From: Ralstonia sp. 25mfcol4.1
Lineage (GTDB): Bacteria; Pseudomonadota; Gammaproteobacteria; Burkholderiales; Burkholderiaceae
Length of the DNA stretch: 64,000 bases
Assembly (NCBI RefSeq): GCF_900104095.1
Contig: NZ_FNJO01000002.1
Coordinates: 558,001-622,000, forward strand
Direction of reading: 5' to 3'
Made by a program: the position numbers and the translations under genes. Below, piece after piece: positions 1 through 8,000 of the stretch. Within the stretch, counting starts at the first letter, position 1. Each line of letters starts with the position of its first letter. The notes beneath the pieces are model-generated. The model was not told where the DNA came from, searched no databases, and saw only the letters and a list, made by a program, of their open reading frames with translations.

Positions 1-133
1 TGAATTCCGGCTTGTGCTTGCCGCGCAGTCGGCGTGCCACTTCGCTGGCAACACGGCCGAGGACCTTGTCCGTCGCGTCAATCACGTACCAGTCGCGCTT
101 TACCTCTGCAGGCTTGGCGGAAAAGGTCTTCAT
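1..133 (-). CDS. rplM: 50S ribosomal protein L13 (5' part, runs off the window)
   Basis: Ribosomal protein L13, an early-assembling protein of the large subunit. Only the first 44 codons are visible, starting at an ATG at 131-133. The N-terminus begins [20 protein letters not shown] and continues with the conserved stretch [20 protein letters not shown], which is diagnostic for L13. A purine-rich ribosome binding site (AGGAAAAAATC) precedes the ATG. rpsI (S9) would be expected next, outside the window. A good promoter lies about 150 bases upstream, leaving a long leader of roughly 140 nucleotides. Confidence 0.97.
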
Positions 134-282
134 GATTTTTTCCTGATTTTGAAAACTGCCCGAGATGACGGTCGCCGTTTTAGCGTCCTGTCAGCGGCCG
201 GCCCTTTGGACCTGGCCTTCCTGCTTGTATCTGCAGGCTCTCCCTGAATCTTTTTCCGGGGGCAATGACCGGAAAGCCGACG

Positions 283-312
283 ATTATACTGGGCGTTCTC
301 TCGATCGCACAA
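283..312 (-). promoter_or_regulatory. Candidate sigma-70 promoter of rplM
   Basis: On the minus strand a perfect -10 box TATAAT (283-288) follows TTGTGC (307-312) with an 18-base spacer. Transcription would start near 276 and give a leader of about 140 nucleotides before the rplM ATG. Long leaders are common for autoregulated ribosomal protein operons, but I did not identify a specific L13-binding structure here. Confidence 0.6.
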
Positions 313-420
313 GCAAAGTTGTGGCTTTTCGTCAAGCAGGCAGCGCCGAACACCAGGCCAAAGCGCCGCTTGCGCCGCAATGACGGGCTGCGGGCCGGCG
401 ATAGGCCCTTGCAATCGACG

Positions 421-453
421 AAAAAAAACCCAAGTCGTATTGGACTTGGGTTT
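421..453 (-). terminator. Rho-independent terminator of the small RNA
   Basis: Minus-strand hairpin with an 11-bp stem (426-436 pairing with 443-453, core CCCAAGTC/GACTTGGG) and a 6-base loop, followed by a run of eight T (421-428, of which the last three can join the stem). The T run is on the minus strand only, which fixes the direction of the RNA gene. Confidence 0.9.
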
Positions 454-595
454 GAATCCACCAAAGGAGGAGGGTGGAGGAGACACCGGGCGATCGACGG
501 GGCCGGTCAGGGCGGGCGGTGCGGCGAGCGATTCGGGTACGTTACCGGCTTTCGCTTTCGCACTCTGGCGCGCTCATCAGCGCCGTCGTTCGATG
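421..595 (-). ncRNA. Small RNA with hairpin-loop anti-Shine-Dalgarno motif
   Basis: A self-contained RNA gene of about 175 nucleotides. It has its own consensus promoter (602-629) and a strong Rho-independent terminator (421-453). Just before the terminator, a 6-bp stem UCCACC/GGUGGA (457-462 with 473-478) presents the 10-nucleotide loop CUCCUCCUUU. This loop, with the stem base before it, contains CCUCCUUU, identical to eight bases of the 3' tail of 16S rRNA, so it can pair with ribosome binding sites on mRNA. A second CUCCUCC lies just 5' of the stem. The layout matches what I recall of the Rfam family 'Betaproteobacteria toxic small RNA', found as fragments toxic in E. coli; that match is from memory, not a search. 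An 11-codon reading frame (542-577, MSAPECESESR) lies inside but has no ribosome binding site. Confidence 0.8.
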
Positions 596-601
596 GATTG
601 A

Positions 602-629
602 ATTATACATACGGGCCTCCGGGATGCAA
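602..629 (-). promoter_or_regulatory. Sigma-70 promoter of the small RNA
   Basis: Minus-strand TTGCAT (624-629), a 16-base spacer and a perfect TATAAT (602-607). Start predicted near 595. The sequence upstream (640-670) is AT-rich and could act as an UP element. The combination implies strong, constitutive or growth-linked transcription. Confidence 0.75.
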
Positions 630-717
630 GAAAATTTGCACTGCGAAATCGCATATCATAATATGAAATGAAGAAGACACCGCTCGCAACACGGCAATAT
701 TCATATAATTCAATGAC

Positions 718-746
718 TTGACATGATTCCTTATGTGGCGCATAGA
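718..746 (+). promoter_or_regulatory. Possible promoter of the OsmC-family gene
   Basis: A perfect -35 hexamer TTGACA (718-723) followed after 17 bases by CATAGA (741-746), a weak -10 match. The leader to the ATG at 896 would be about 145 nucleotides. The good -35 makes it plausible, but the -10 is poor. Confidence 0.35.
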
Positions 747-895
747 CGCCACACTAGAGGAAACCTTCGGAATATTAGGGGTAATCCCGCACCCAAAGCC
801 CACGTGGCGATTGCCCTATACTCGCGGAATGCAAGCGGCACGACGCGCGCCGGTGCGAGCGCAAAAACACCATCAGGAAACGAGGAACGAAAAAA

Positions 896-1318
896 ATGGA
901 ATGCAAAGTGACATGGTCGGGCCCGGAAGGCATGAGCTTCATCGCCCAGACCGGCAGCGGACACCTTGTGGCGATGGACGGCGCGCCCGACGGCGGTGGC
1001 AACAACCTGGCACCGCGTCCGATGGAGATGGTGCTGCTGGGCACCGGCGGCTGCACCGCCTATGACGTGGTGCTGATCCTCAAGCGCGGGCGCCAGGACG
1101 TGCGCGGCTGCTCGGTCAAGCTCGACGCTGAACGCGCGGACGCCGACCCGAAGGTCTTCACCAAGATCAACTTCCACTTCACGGTGACGGGCAAGAACCT
1201 GGACCCCGCCAAGGTGGAGCGCGCCATCGAGCTGTCGCACGAAAAGTACTGCTCGGCATCGATCATGCTGGCCAAGACCGCCGAGATTACCCACACCACC
1301 GAGATCATCGAAGGCTGA
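896..1318 (+). CDS. OsmC/Ohr-family protein (YhfA-like)
   Basis: Member of the OsmC superfamily, small cytoplasmic thiol proteins. The best-studied members reduce organic hydroperoxides with two cysteines. The 140-residue protein has a Cys near residue 53 in GTGGCTAYD and another near 119 in EKYCSAS, the two positions expected for the peroxidatic and resolving cysteines. The region around residue 40 (LAPRPMEMVL) is typical of the YhfA-type subgroup, whose substrate is unknown. The ATG is preceded by GAGGAACGAAAAAA, an acceptable ribosome binding site. A strong terminator follows. It is a single-gene unit, divergent from the small RNA and convergent with rnpB. Confidence 0.9.
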   Translation: MECKVTWSGPEGMSFIAQTGSGHLVAMDGAPDGGGNNLAPRPMEMVLLGTGGCTAYDVVLILKRGRQDVRGCSVKLDAERADADPKVFTKINFHFTVTGKNLDPAKVERAIELSHEKYCSASIMLAKTAEITHTTEIIEG

Positions 1319-1370
1319 CCGGCCCGCGCGGCAGACCGCCCCCGCCTTCAACGCCGCCCTGAAAGCAAGA

Positions 1371-1406
1371 CGCCCGGCGCAGAGCCCCTGCGCCGGGCGT
1401 TTTTTG
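1371..1406 (+). terminator. Rho-independent terminator after the OsmC gene
   Basis: Long GC-rich stem ACGCCCGGCGCAG / CTGCGCCGGGCGT followed by TTTTTT on the plus strand. On the minus strand no T run follows, so it mainly serves the OsmC gene. The convergent rnpB transcript ends about 15 bases away. Confidence 0.9.
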
Positions 1407-1418
1407 TATCCGAAAGAG

Positions 1419-1760
1419 CAAAGCAGGCCGATAAGCCGGATTCTGTGCACGCCGCGTGCCTTTACAGGCGCACGGCATGTGACAACCATTCCTCTAGGCC
1501 GGCCGTTACCGGACGGCTCCAGCTCCCTACCCGCAGACTCGGCGGGCCGCTTCATCGTCTGCCTATTTGGGATTGCTCCAGGTGGAGGTTACCGCGTTTC
1601 ACCCTTCCCGCCAGCCGAAGCCGGCGGCAAGACTCGTCTCTGTGGCCCTATTCCGCACGTTGCCGTGGATGGCTGTTAGCCAACACCCTGCCCTGTGGAG
1701 TCCGGACTTTCCTCCCCTCACCCCCTTGCGAGGGCAAGCAGCGATTGTCTGGCCTGCTTT
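1419..1760 (-). ncRNA. rnpB: RNase P RNA (class A)
   Basis: Catalytic RNA of ribonuclease P, which removes the 5' leader from pre-tRNAs. On the minus strand the conserved core GAGGAAAGTCCGGACTCCA lies at about 1690-1717, and the conserved 3' segment AGAATCCGGCTTATCGG at about 1430-1446. The ends pair as P1 (AAAGCAGGCC with GGCCTGCTTT), which sets the limits to about 1419-1760, a length of about 340 nucleotides as expected for type A. The exact 5' and 3' ends are inferred from that pairing. Confidence 0.95.
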
Positions 1761-1794
1761 GCGGGCCGCAGTCTAACACCGAAGTGGGCGACGG

Positions 1795-2598
1795 TCAGCC
1801 CTGCGTGGCCGGCGCGGCTGTGCGGCGGCCCGGCCGGAACACGCTGGTATCGGCGTAGAACGCCGGATCGGCGTTGCCATCGCACCAGCCCGGAATGCCC
1901 AGCACCGGCAATGGCGCGAAGCTGCGGCCGCCGGCAAGGCGGCTGGCGCTGGCCGCATCGGCGAGCGAGCCTGCCAGCAGCCGGTCGAGTCGGTCTAACG
2001 GGGTATCGGGCGCGGCCGGAATCCACCAGGCATGGGCCGTGACCGACTTGTACGGTTGGACCAGCTTTTCCAGCAGCGCATGGCCGAACGGCACCACGGT
2101 ACATCGGGCGTGCCACGCGTTGCGCTGCGAGACAAACAGCTCGTGCCACGCAAACCCGCGCAGTGCGTCGAACAGCGTGGCATCCCGGCTCACGAAGATG
2201 ACCGCGTTTTCGTCGAACAGCGTGGCTGCATCGCGCAGTCCACCCCGCACCTGGCCGACGCCGTCGCGCGCGATGGCCTCGGCCTGCAGCCGGTTCAGCA
2301 GGCGCTTGGTTTCGGGAAATTGCAGCCAGACCAGTGCGTTGAACGCGTCGTGGAGGTTATCGCGCGTCGGCACATGGCCGGTGGCGTGGATATGGGCCTC
2401 GTAGGCGACGCCCTCGGGCAGGTCGGCCTGGGGCACGAACCGCAGCGGCAGCCCTTGGGCGTTCCGCAGATGAGGCAGAGGCGCGGCGCACGCGTTCAGC
2501 GCCTGGCGCAAATCCCCGCCACTACGGGCCGGGGCGGACGCGGCGAACCCCGCAAAGGGCCGGAACCACGGCCGCGTCCAGTCGATGGCGGACAGCAA
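1795..2598 (-). CDS. DUF3025 domain protein
   Basis: Protein of 267 residues that I assign to DUF3025, a family of unknown function found mostly in beta- and gammaproteobacteria. Conserved-looking segments are YEAHIHATGHVPTR (about 67-80), HDAFNALVWLQFPETK (about 83-98) and a DENAVIFVS core. No signal peptide or membrane segment is visible, so it is probably cytoplasmic. The best start is a TTG at 2596-2598, right after the pyrC stop; no ATG is available near it, so the start is uncertain. It is the last gene of the ttuC-glycerate kinase-pyrC run, and rnpB follows on the same strand. Confidence 0.8.
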   Translation of the reverse strand: MLSAIDWTRPWFRPFAGFAASAPARSGGDLRQALNACAAPLPHLRNAQGLPLRFVPQADLPEGVAYEAHIHATGHVPTRDNLHDAFNALVWLQFPETKRLLNRLQAEAIARDGVGQVRGGLRDAATLFDENAVIFVSRDATLFDALRGFAWHELFVSQRNAWHARCTVVPFGHALLEKLVQPYKSVTAHAWWIPAAPDTPLDRLDRLLAGSLADAASASRLAGGRSFAPLPVLGIPGWCDGNADPAFYADTSVFRPGRRTAAPATQG

Positions 2599-2603
2599 GC
2601 CGC

Positions 2604-3638
2604 TCAGCTCGCCTTCCAGCGCAGCGTTTCGCCGGCGCGCAGCGGCACCAGCGTGGTATCGCCGTACGGCAGTTCGGCGGGCAACTCCCAGTCTTCGCGC
2701 GTCAGCGTCAGCGTGCCGGTGTTGCGCGGCAGACCGTAGAACGCCGGACCGTTGAAGCTGGCGAACGCTTCGAGCTTGTCCAGCGCGCCGGCCGTGTCGA
2801 ACGCCTCGGCGTACAGCTCCATCGCGTGCAGTGCCGTGTAGCAGCCGGCGCAGCCGCAGGCGTGTTCCTTCAGGCCCCGTGCGTGCGGCGCGCTGTCGGT
2901 GCCCAGGAAGAAGCGTTCGCTGCCCGACGTGGCCGCCTTCACCAGCGCGTCGCGGTGGATTTCGCGCTTGAGCACCGGCAGGCAGTAGTAATGCGGACGG
3001 ATGCCGCCGGTGAAGATGGCATTGCGGTTGTAGAGCAGATGGTGCGCGGTGATGGTCGCGCCGATGGGGCCTTCGGCCTCGGCCACGTACTGGGCGGCAT
3101 CGCGCGTGGTGATGTGCTCGAAGACCACCTTCAGCTCGGGCATGTCGCGGCGCAGCGGTTTCATCACACGGTCGATGAACACGGCTTCGCGGTCGAAGAT
3201 GTCGATGTCGCCATCGGTCACCTCGCCGTGCACCAGCAGCGGAATGCCTTCGCGCTGCATCGCTTCCAGCGTCGGATAGCAGCGGCGGATATCGGTCACG
3301 CCGGCGTCGCTATTGGTGGTGGCGCCTGCCGGGTAAAGCTTCAGCGCATGCACGAAGCCGCTGGCCTTGGCCGCGACGATTTCCTCGGGCGGCAGGTTGT
3401 CGGTCAGGTACAGCGTCATCAGCGGCTCGAACGCCACACCGGCCGGCAGCGCGGCCAGGATGCGGTCGCGGTAGGCACGCGCCAGCTCGACCGTGGTCAC
3501 GGGCGGCTTCAGGTTCGGCATGATGATGGCGCGCGCGAACTGGCGCGCCGTGTCGGGCAGCACCGCCGACAGCGCGGCGCCGTCGCGCACGTGCAGATGC
3601 CAGTCGTCGGGGCGGGTAATCGTAAGCGTCTGGGTCAT
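2604..3638 (-). CDS. pyrC: Dihydroorotase
   Basis: Zinc enzyme of pyrimidine synthesis that closes N-carbamoyl-aspartate to dihydroorotate. The 344-residue protein has the metal ligands DWHLHVRDG (His 14 and 16), the carboxylated lysine in HALKLYPAG (about Lys 100) and the late Asp in [10 protein letters not shown]. Length matches the E. coli-type (class II) enzyme. I place the start at the ATG at 3638; a TTG four codons upstream is possible. Only 15 bases separate it from the glycerate kinase stop, and DUF3025 follows after 5 bases, so it is probably co-transcribed with them. Confidence 0.95.
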   Translation of the reverse strand: MTQTLTITRPDDWHLHVRDGAALSAVLPDTARQFARAIIMPNLKPPVTTVELARAYRDRILAALPAGVAFEPLMTLYLTDNLPPEEIVAAKASGFVHALKLYPAGATTNSDAGVTDIRRCYPTLEAMQREGIPLLVHGEVTDGDIDIFDREAVFIDRVMKPLRRDMPELKVVFEHITTRDAAQYVAEAEGPIGATITAHHLLYNRNAIFTGGIRPHYYCLPVLKREIHRDALVKAATSGSERFFLGTDSAPHARGLKEHACGCAGCYTALHAMELYAEAFDTAGALDKLEAFASFNGPAFYGLPRNTGTLTLTREDWELPAELPYGDTTLVPLRAGETLRWKAS

Positions 3639-3653
3639 GGGGACAAGCAAAAC

Positions 3654-4952
3654 TTAGAGAATCAGGATGGCGCGGTAATCGTTCACATTGGTGCGCGTGG
3701 GGCCGGTCACCACCAGGTCGCCCACGGCGTCGAAGAAGCCCCACGCATCGTGCGTGTCGAGCTTCTGCCGAGCCGAGACACCGGCGGCTTCGGCGCGAGC
3801 CAGGGAATCGGGCGCCAACAGCGCCCCGGCATTGTCCTCGGACCCGTCGATGCCGTCGGTATCGGCCGCGATCGCGTGGATATTGGGCGCGCCGTCCAGT
3901 TCGATCGCCAGCGACAGCAGGAATTCCGAACAGCGGCCGCCGCGCGCCCGTTCCGAGGCACCGCTCGGCAATGTGACCGTGCATTCACCGCCCGAAATCA
4001 GCACCACCGGCGCGGAGAACGGCGCATTGTACTTGCGAATCTCGCGCACCAGTGCCGCGTAGACACGCGCCACCTCCTGCGCCTCGCCGGTCACGGTATC
4101 GCCCAGCAGTACGGGCTGGATGCCCTGGCGGCGGAACTGCGCGGCCGCGGCTTCCAGGCTGCCATGGGCCGTGGCGATCATCCGATTGTCCACGCGCGCG
4201 AACAGTGCATCGCCCGGCTTTGGCGTTTCGGCGATCTCGCCGCGTGCGCCGCGATCCAGGTGCGCCTGGACGGTATCCGGCACCTTGGCGCCGTAACGCT
4301 TGAGGATCGCCAGCGCATCGGCGTAGGTGCTGGGGTCGGGCACCGTCGGTCCCGATGCGATCGCGCTGGGGTCGTCGCCCGCCACGTCGGACACGATCAG
4401 GGTGGTCACCGGCGCCCGGCTGGCCTGCGCGAGCCGTCCGCCCTGAATGCGCGAAACATGCTTGCGCACGATATTCATGTCGGTGATCGGCGCGCCGCAG
4501 CGCAGCAATTCGCGGGTGGTGGCTTTCAGGTCAGCCATCGGAATGCCTTCGGCCGGCAGCGACAGCAGGCTCGATCCGCCGCCCGATACCAGCACGATCA
4601 GCCGGTCGTCGGGGCCCAGCGACTGCACCCGGGCCAGGATGTCGGCGGCGGCCTGCTCGCCGGCCTCATCGGGCACCGGATGGCCGGCCTCGATCACGCG
4701 GATATGTTCGGTCGGCAGGCCGTGCGCGTAGCGCGTGACCACCACGCCTTCGAGCGTGGCGCGGCCGGCGTAGGCCCGTTCCACCGCCAGCGCCATCGAC
4801 GCGGCCGCCTTGCCGGCGCCCACCACCAGCGTGCGGCCGCCGGCATGGGGCGGCGGCAGGTGGCTGGCGACGATTTCCAGCGGATCGGCAGCCGCGACGG
4901 CGGCGCGGAAGCTCTCAAGCAGCAAGGTACGGGGGCAGCCCTGGAAGTTCAC
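3654..4952 (-). CDS. ttuD: Type-2 glycerate kinase (MOFRL family)
   Basis: Phosphorylates D-glycerate to 2-phosphoglycerate. The 432-residue protein has the N-terminal DUF4147 fold with VGAGKAAASMA and the glycine loop VLVSGGGSSLL, then TLIVSDVAGDDPSAIASGPT and the C-terminal MOFRL region (GGRCSEFLLSLA, IAADTDGIDGSEDNAGA). The start is a GTG at 4950-4952 that overlaps the stop of the upstream dehydrogenase as GTGA, implying translational coupling. Pairing with a tartrate dehydrogenase matches the ttu (tartrate utilisation) arrangement, where the family was first named hydroxypyruvate reductase. Role in tartrate or malate catabolism is inferred from the neighbour. Confidence 0.88.
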   Translation of the reverse strand: MNFQGCPRTLLLESFRAAVAAADPLEIVASHLPPPHAGGRTLVVGAGKAAASMALAVERAYAGRATLEGVVVTRYAHGLPTEHIRVIEAGHPVPDEAGEQAAADILARVQSLGPDDRLIVLVSGGGSSLLSLPAEGIPMADLKATTRELLRCGAPITDMNIVRKHVSRIQGGRLAQASRAPVTTLIVSDVAGDDPSAIASGPTVPDPSTYADALAILKRYGAKVPDTVQAHLDRGARGEIAETPKPGDALFARVDNRMIATAHGSLEAAAAQFRRQGIQPVLLGDTVTGEAQEVARVYAALVREIRKYNAPFSAPVVLISGGECTVTLPSGASERARGGRCSEFLLSLAIELDGAPNIHAIAADTDGIDGSEDNAGALLAPDSLARAEAAGVSARQKLDTHDAWGFFDAVGDLVVTGPTRTNVNDYRAILIL

Positions 4953-6022
4953 AGTGCCTCCGCGATGGCCTGGCCGAGATCGGCCGTGGAGGCGGTTCCG
5001 CCAATATCGCGCGTCAGCGGCGCGTGTCCCGGCCCGGCGGCCAGCACCTTCTCGATGGCTTGCAGCACGGCGGCGCCGGCCTCGGCATGGCCCAGGTGTT
5101 CCAGCATCATCGCGCCGCACCAGATCTGGCCGATCGGATTGGCGATGCCCTTGCCGGCGATATCCGGCGCCGACCCATGCACCGGCTCGAACAGGCTCGG
5201 ATAGATCTTGTCCGGATTGATGTTGCCCGACGGCGCCACGCCGATCGTGCCCGTGCAGGCCGGGCCCAGGTCCGACAGGATGTCGCCGAACAGGTTGCTG
5301 GCCACCACGACGTCGAACCAGTCCGGGTGCTGAACGAAATGCGCGGTCAGGATGTCGATGTGGTACTTGTCGACCTTCAGGCCCGGGTAGTTGGCGGCCA
5401 TGGCCTCCACGCGCTCGTCCCAGTAGGGCATCGTGATCGAGATGCCATTGGACTTGGTGGCCGACGTCAGATGCTTTTTGGGCCGTTTTTGCGCCAGTTC
5501 GAACGCGAATTTCAGGATGCGGTCCACGCCGTGCCGGCTCATCACCGTTTCCTGCACCACGATCTCGCGGTCGGTGTTCGGATACATGCGCCCGCCGATG
5601 CTGGAATACTCGCCCTCGGTGTTCTCGCGCACCACGTAGAAGTCGATGTCGCCGGGCTTGCGGTCGGCCAGCGGGCTCTTGATGCCGGGCATGAGGCGCA
5701 CGGGCCGCAAGTTCACGTACTGGTCGAACGAGCGCCGGAACTGCAGCAGCGAGCCCCACAGCGACACATGGTCGGCGATCTTCTGCGGCCAGCCCACCGC
5801 GCCGAAGTAGATGGCGTCGTACTTGACCAGCGTGTCGAACCAGTCGTCCGGCAGCATCTTGCCGTGGCGCTCGTAGTAGGCGTAGCTGGAAAAGTCGAAG
5901 TGGTCCCACTGGAAGTCGATGCCGAAGCGCCGCGCCGCGGCGTCCATGACACGGATGCCTTCCGGCATCACTTCCGTTCCGATTCCGTCTCCGGGAATGA
6001 CAGCGATCTTGTATTGACTCAT
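4949..6022 (-). CDS. ttuC: Tartrate dehydrogenase / D-malate dehydrogenase (decarboxylating)
   Basis: NAD-dependent beta-decarboxylating dehydrogenase of the isopropylmalate/isocitrate dehydrogenase family. The 357-residue protein starts MSQYKIAVIPGDGIGTEVMP and contains the family metal-binding segment NLFGDILSDLGPACTGTIG and the coenzyme loop EPVHGSAPDIAGKGIANP. The substrate loop and the TtuC-type beginning favour tartrate or D-malate over isopropylmalate, and the adjacent glycerate kinase supports tartrate degradation through glycerate. I chose the ATG at 6022 rather than an upstream in-frame ATG because the family begins at MSQYKIAVIPGDGIG. First gene of a four-gene minus-strand run. Confidence 0.87.
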   Translation of the reverse strand: MSQYKIAVIPGDGIGTEVMPEGIRVMDAAARRFGIDFQWDHFDFSSYAYYERHGKMLPDDWFDTLVKYDAIYFGAVGWPQKIADHVSLWGSLLQFRRSFDQYVNLRPVRLMPGIKSPLADRKPGDIDFYVVRENTEGEYSSIGGRMYPNTDREIVVQETVMSRHGVDRILKFAFELAQKRPKKHLTSATKSNGISITMPYWDERVEAMAANYPGLKVDKYHIDILTAHFVQHPDWFDVVVASNLFGDILSDLGPACTGTIGVAPSGNINPDKIYPSLFEPVHGSAPDIAGKGIANPIGQIWCGAMMLEHLGHAEAGAAVLQAIEKVLAAGPGHAPLTRDIGGTASTADLGQAIAEAL

Positions 6023-6142
6023 GGCTGGGAAGGGCGAGGTGGCGGGGGGCGCGGCGCCCGGCTTGGCAGCATCGGGCACGCGCATGATAATGTCTGCATT
6101 CTATTGCAAAGCGGCAGCCCCCTGCCGCACGGTGCCCTTGCC

Positions 6143-6973
6143 ATGTGCCAGCTGCTAGGCATGAACTGCGCCACGCCCACCGACGTGACGTTTTCCTTTA
6201 CCGGCTTCGCCGCCCGCGGCGGCGTGACAGACCATCACGCCGACGGTTTCGGCGTGGCGTTCTTCGAGGACAAGGCCTGCCGGCTGTTCATCGACAACCA
6301 GTCGGCCGGTACGTCGCCGGTGGCCGACCTGATCAAACGCTATCCGATCAAGTCGAAGAACGTCATCTCCCATATCCGCAAGGCCACGCAGGGAACGGTG
6401 CTGCTGGAGAACTGCCACCCGTTCATGCGCGAGCTATGGGGCCGGCACTGGATCTTTGCCCACAACGGCGACCTGAAAGGCTTCACGCCGTTCCTGTCCG
6501 GCGTCTACCAGCCCGTGGGCGATACCGACAGCGAACTGGCCTTCTGCACGCTGATGCAGGGGCTGAGAAAGCGGTTTCCTGGGTCGCAGCCGCCGCTCAA
6601 CGAGCTGGGCCATGCCCTGGCCGACATTACCCGCGATATCACGCTGCATGGCGTTTTCAACTTTTTGCTATGCAACGGGCAGGCGCTGTTTGCGCACTGC
6701 TCCACGCGGCTGTACTACATCGTGCGGCAATGGCCGTTTTCGAAGGCCCATCTGATCGATGCCGACCTGTCGATCGACTTCTCGCAGGTCACCACGCCGG
6801 ACGACCGCGTGGCGGTGATTGCCACCGCGCCGCTGACCGACAACGAGACGTGGACGCAGTTTGCCCCGGGCGAACTGATCATGTTCGAGGACGGCCGGCC
6901 CACCATGACCTGGACGGTGCCGATCCCGCCCGAGGTACAGGCGAAAAACGCGGCCAATACGGCGTGTACTTGA
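6143..6973 (+). CDS. Class II glutamine amidotransferase (YafJ-like)
   Basis: Ntn-hydrolase glutamine amidotransferase domain protein of 276 residues. The nucleophile is Cys2, exposed after removal of the initiator Met (MCQLLGMN). The glutamine pocket motifs are present: HADGFGVAFFE (about 31-41), ISHIRKATQG (about 72-81), HPFMRE and HNGDLKG, and GDTDSELAF. There is no synthase domain, as in YafJ, so the acceptor reaction is unknown. It is divergent from the ttuC operon with about 120 bases between the starts, and the ATG follows a weak ribosome binding site. The gene stands alone, with palindromic repeats downstream. Confidence 0.88.
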   Translation: MCQLLGMNCATPTDVTFSFTGFAARGGVTDHHADGFGVAFFEDKACRLFIDNQSAGTSPVADLIKRYPIKSKNVISHIRKATQGTVLLENCHPFMRELWGRHWIFAHNGDLKGFTPFLSGVYQPVGDTDSELAFCTLMQGLRKRFPGSQPPLNELGHALADITRDITLHGVFNFLLCNGQALFAHCSTRLYYIVRQWPFSKAHLIDADLSIDFSQVTTPDDRVAVIATAPLTDNETWTQFAPGELIMFEDGRPTMTWTVPIPPEVQAKNAANTACT

Positions 6974-7080
6974 ACTGCTTGCGTGTCCGCGAGCTGCCCT
7001 CACGATTGAGGGGCTGCTTGTTGTTGGATGGCCAACGCCGTCGAACACGCCCAAGCGGTGACAGATGGTGAGGTCTTGGG

Positions 7081-7160
7081 TCCCTCTCCCCTCAAGGGGA
7101 GAGGGTGCGGGAGAGGGGTGGGCTAACAACGAGCCACGCTGAGCGAAGCCGTCGGTTTGT
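7081..7160. repeat. Palindromic GC-rich repeat with conserved tail
   Basis: Perfect palindrome CCCTCTCCCCT-CA-AGGGGAGAGGG (7082-7105) followed by a second half GCGGGAGAGGGG and a tail GAGCCACGCTGAGCGAAGCCGTCGG. The tail GCGAAGCCGTCGG is the reverse complement of a tail found in the repeats at 53.1-53.25 kb, so this is a dispersed element and not a random hairpin. Confidence 0.7.
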
Positions 7161-7219
7161 TCCGCACGCAAGCCCCGGAGAAGGCTGTCGGTTTTGCGCC
7201 CCCTCGCCCGCTTCCCCAA

Positions 7220-7246
7220 CCCCTCTCCCGCGCAGCGGGAGAGGGG
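7220..7246. repeat. Palindromic GC-rich repeat
   Basis: Perfect inverted repeat CCCCTCTCCCGC - GCA - GCGGGAGAGGGG, immediately downstream of gltL and converging with the amidotransferase gene. Same core as the repeats near 53 and 57.9 kb. It may also serve as a stem-loop end for both transcripts. Confidence 0.75.
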
Positions 7247-7265
7247 AGCAAACCAGCGGTCTGCT

Positions 7266-8000
7266 TCAGTGGTGCAGGATCTTCGACAGGAACTGGCGGG
7301 CGCGTTCCGAGCGGGCGTCGATGTTGCCGAAGAACTCTTCCTTCGGACAGTCTTCGACGATCTTGCCGGCGTCCATGAAGATCACGCGGTTGGCCACCTT
7401 GCGGGCGAAGCCCATTTCGTGGGTCACGCACATCATCGTCATGCCTTCCTGCGCCAGCTGCACCATCACGTCCAGCACTTCATTGACCATTTCGGGGTCA
7501 AGTGCCGACGTCGGCTCGTCGAACAGCATGCAGATCGGATCCATCGACAGCGCACGGGCGATGGCCACGCGCTGCTGCTGACCGCCCGACAGCTGGCCCG
7601 GATACTTCGAGGCCTGGCTCTTCAGGCCCACGCGTTCCAGATACTTCAGGCCCTTGGCCGTCGCCTCTTCCTTCGAGCGGCCCAGCACCTTCATCTGCGC
7701 GATGGTCAGGTTCTCGGTGATCGACAGGTGCGGGAACAGTTCGAAGTTCTGGAACACCATGCCCACGCGCGAACGCAGCTTGGGCAGGTTGGTCTTCGGA
7801 TTGCCCACCGACGTGCCGTCCACCAGGATGTCGCCCTTCTGGAACGGTTCCAGCGCGTTCACCGTCTTGATCAGCGTCGATTTGCCCGAGCCCGACGGGC
7901 CGCACACCACCACCACTTCACCCTTGGCGACCTTGGTCGTGCAGTCCGTCAGCACCTGGAAGGCGCCGTACCACTTGGAAACGTTATTAATTTCGATCAT
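7266..8000 (-). CDS. gltL: Glutamate/aspartate ABC transporter, ATP-binding protein
   Basis: ATPase of the glutamate/aspartate importer; energises the GltJK channel from the cytoplasmic face. The 244-residue protein has Walker A GPSGSGKS (about 34-41), Q-loop NFELFPH, signature LSGGQQQR and Walker [16 protein letters not shown], then the H-loop VTHEMGFA. The start is an ATG at 7998-8000, overlapping the gltK stop as ATGA. Last gene of gltIJKL. Confidence 0.95.
   Translation of the reverse strand: MIEINNVSKWYGAFQVLTDCTTKVAKGEVVVVCGPSGSGKSTLIKTVNALEPFQKGDILVDGTSVGNPKTNLPKLRSRVGMVFQNFELFPHLSITENLTIAQMKVLGRSKEEATAKGLKYLERVGLKSQASKYPGQLSGGQQQRVAIARALSMDPICMLFDEPTSALDPEMVNEVLDVMVQLAQEGMTMMCVTHEMGFARKVANRVIFMDAGKIVEDCPKEEFFGNIDARSERARQFLSKILHH

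Noticed and set aside
2826..5204. 792-residue plus-strand frame antisense to pyrC and glycerate kinase
   Set aside because: Overlaps two genes with catalytic motifs on the other strand; no recognisable domain.
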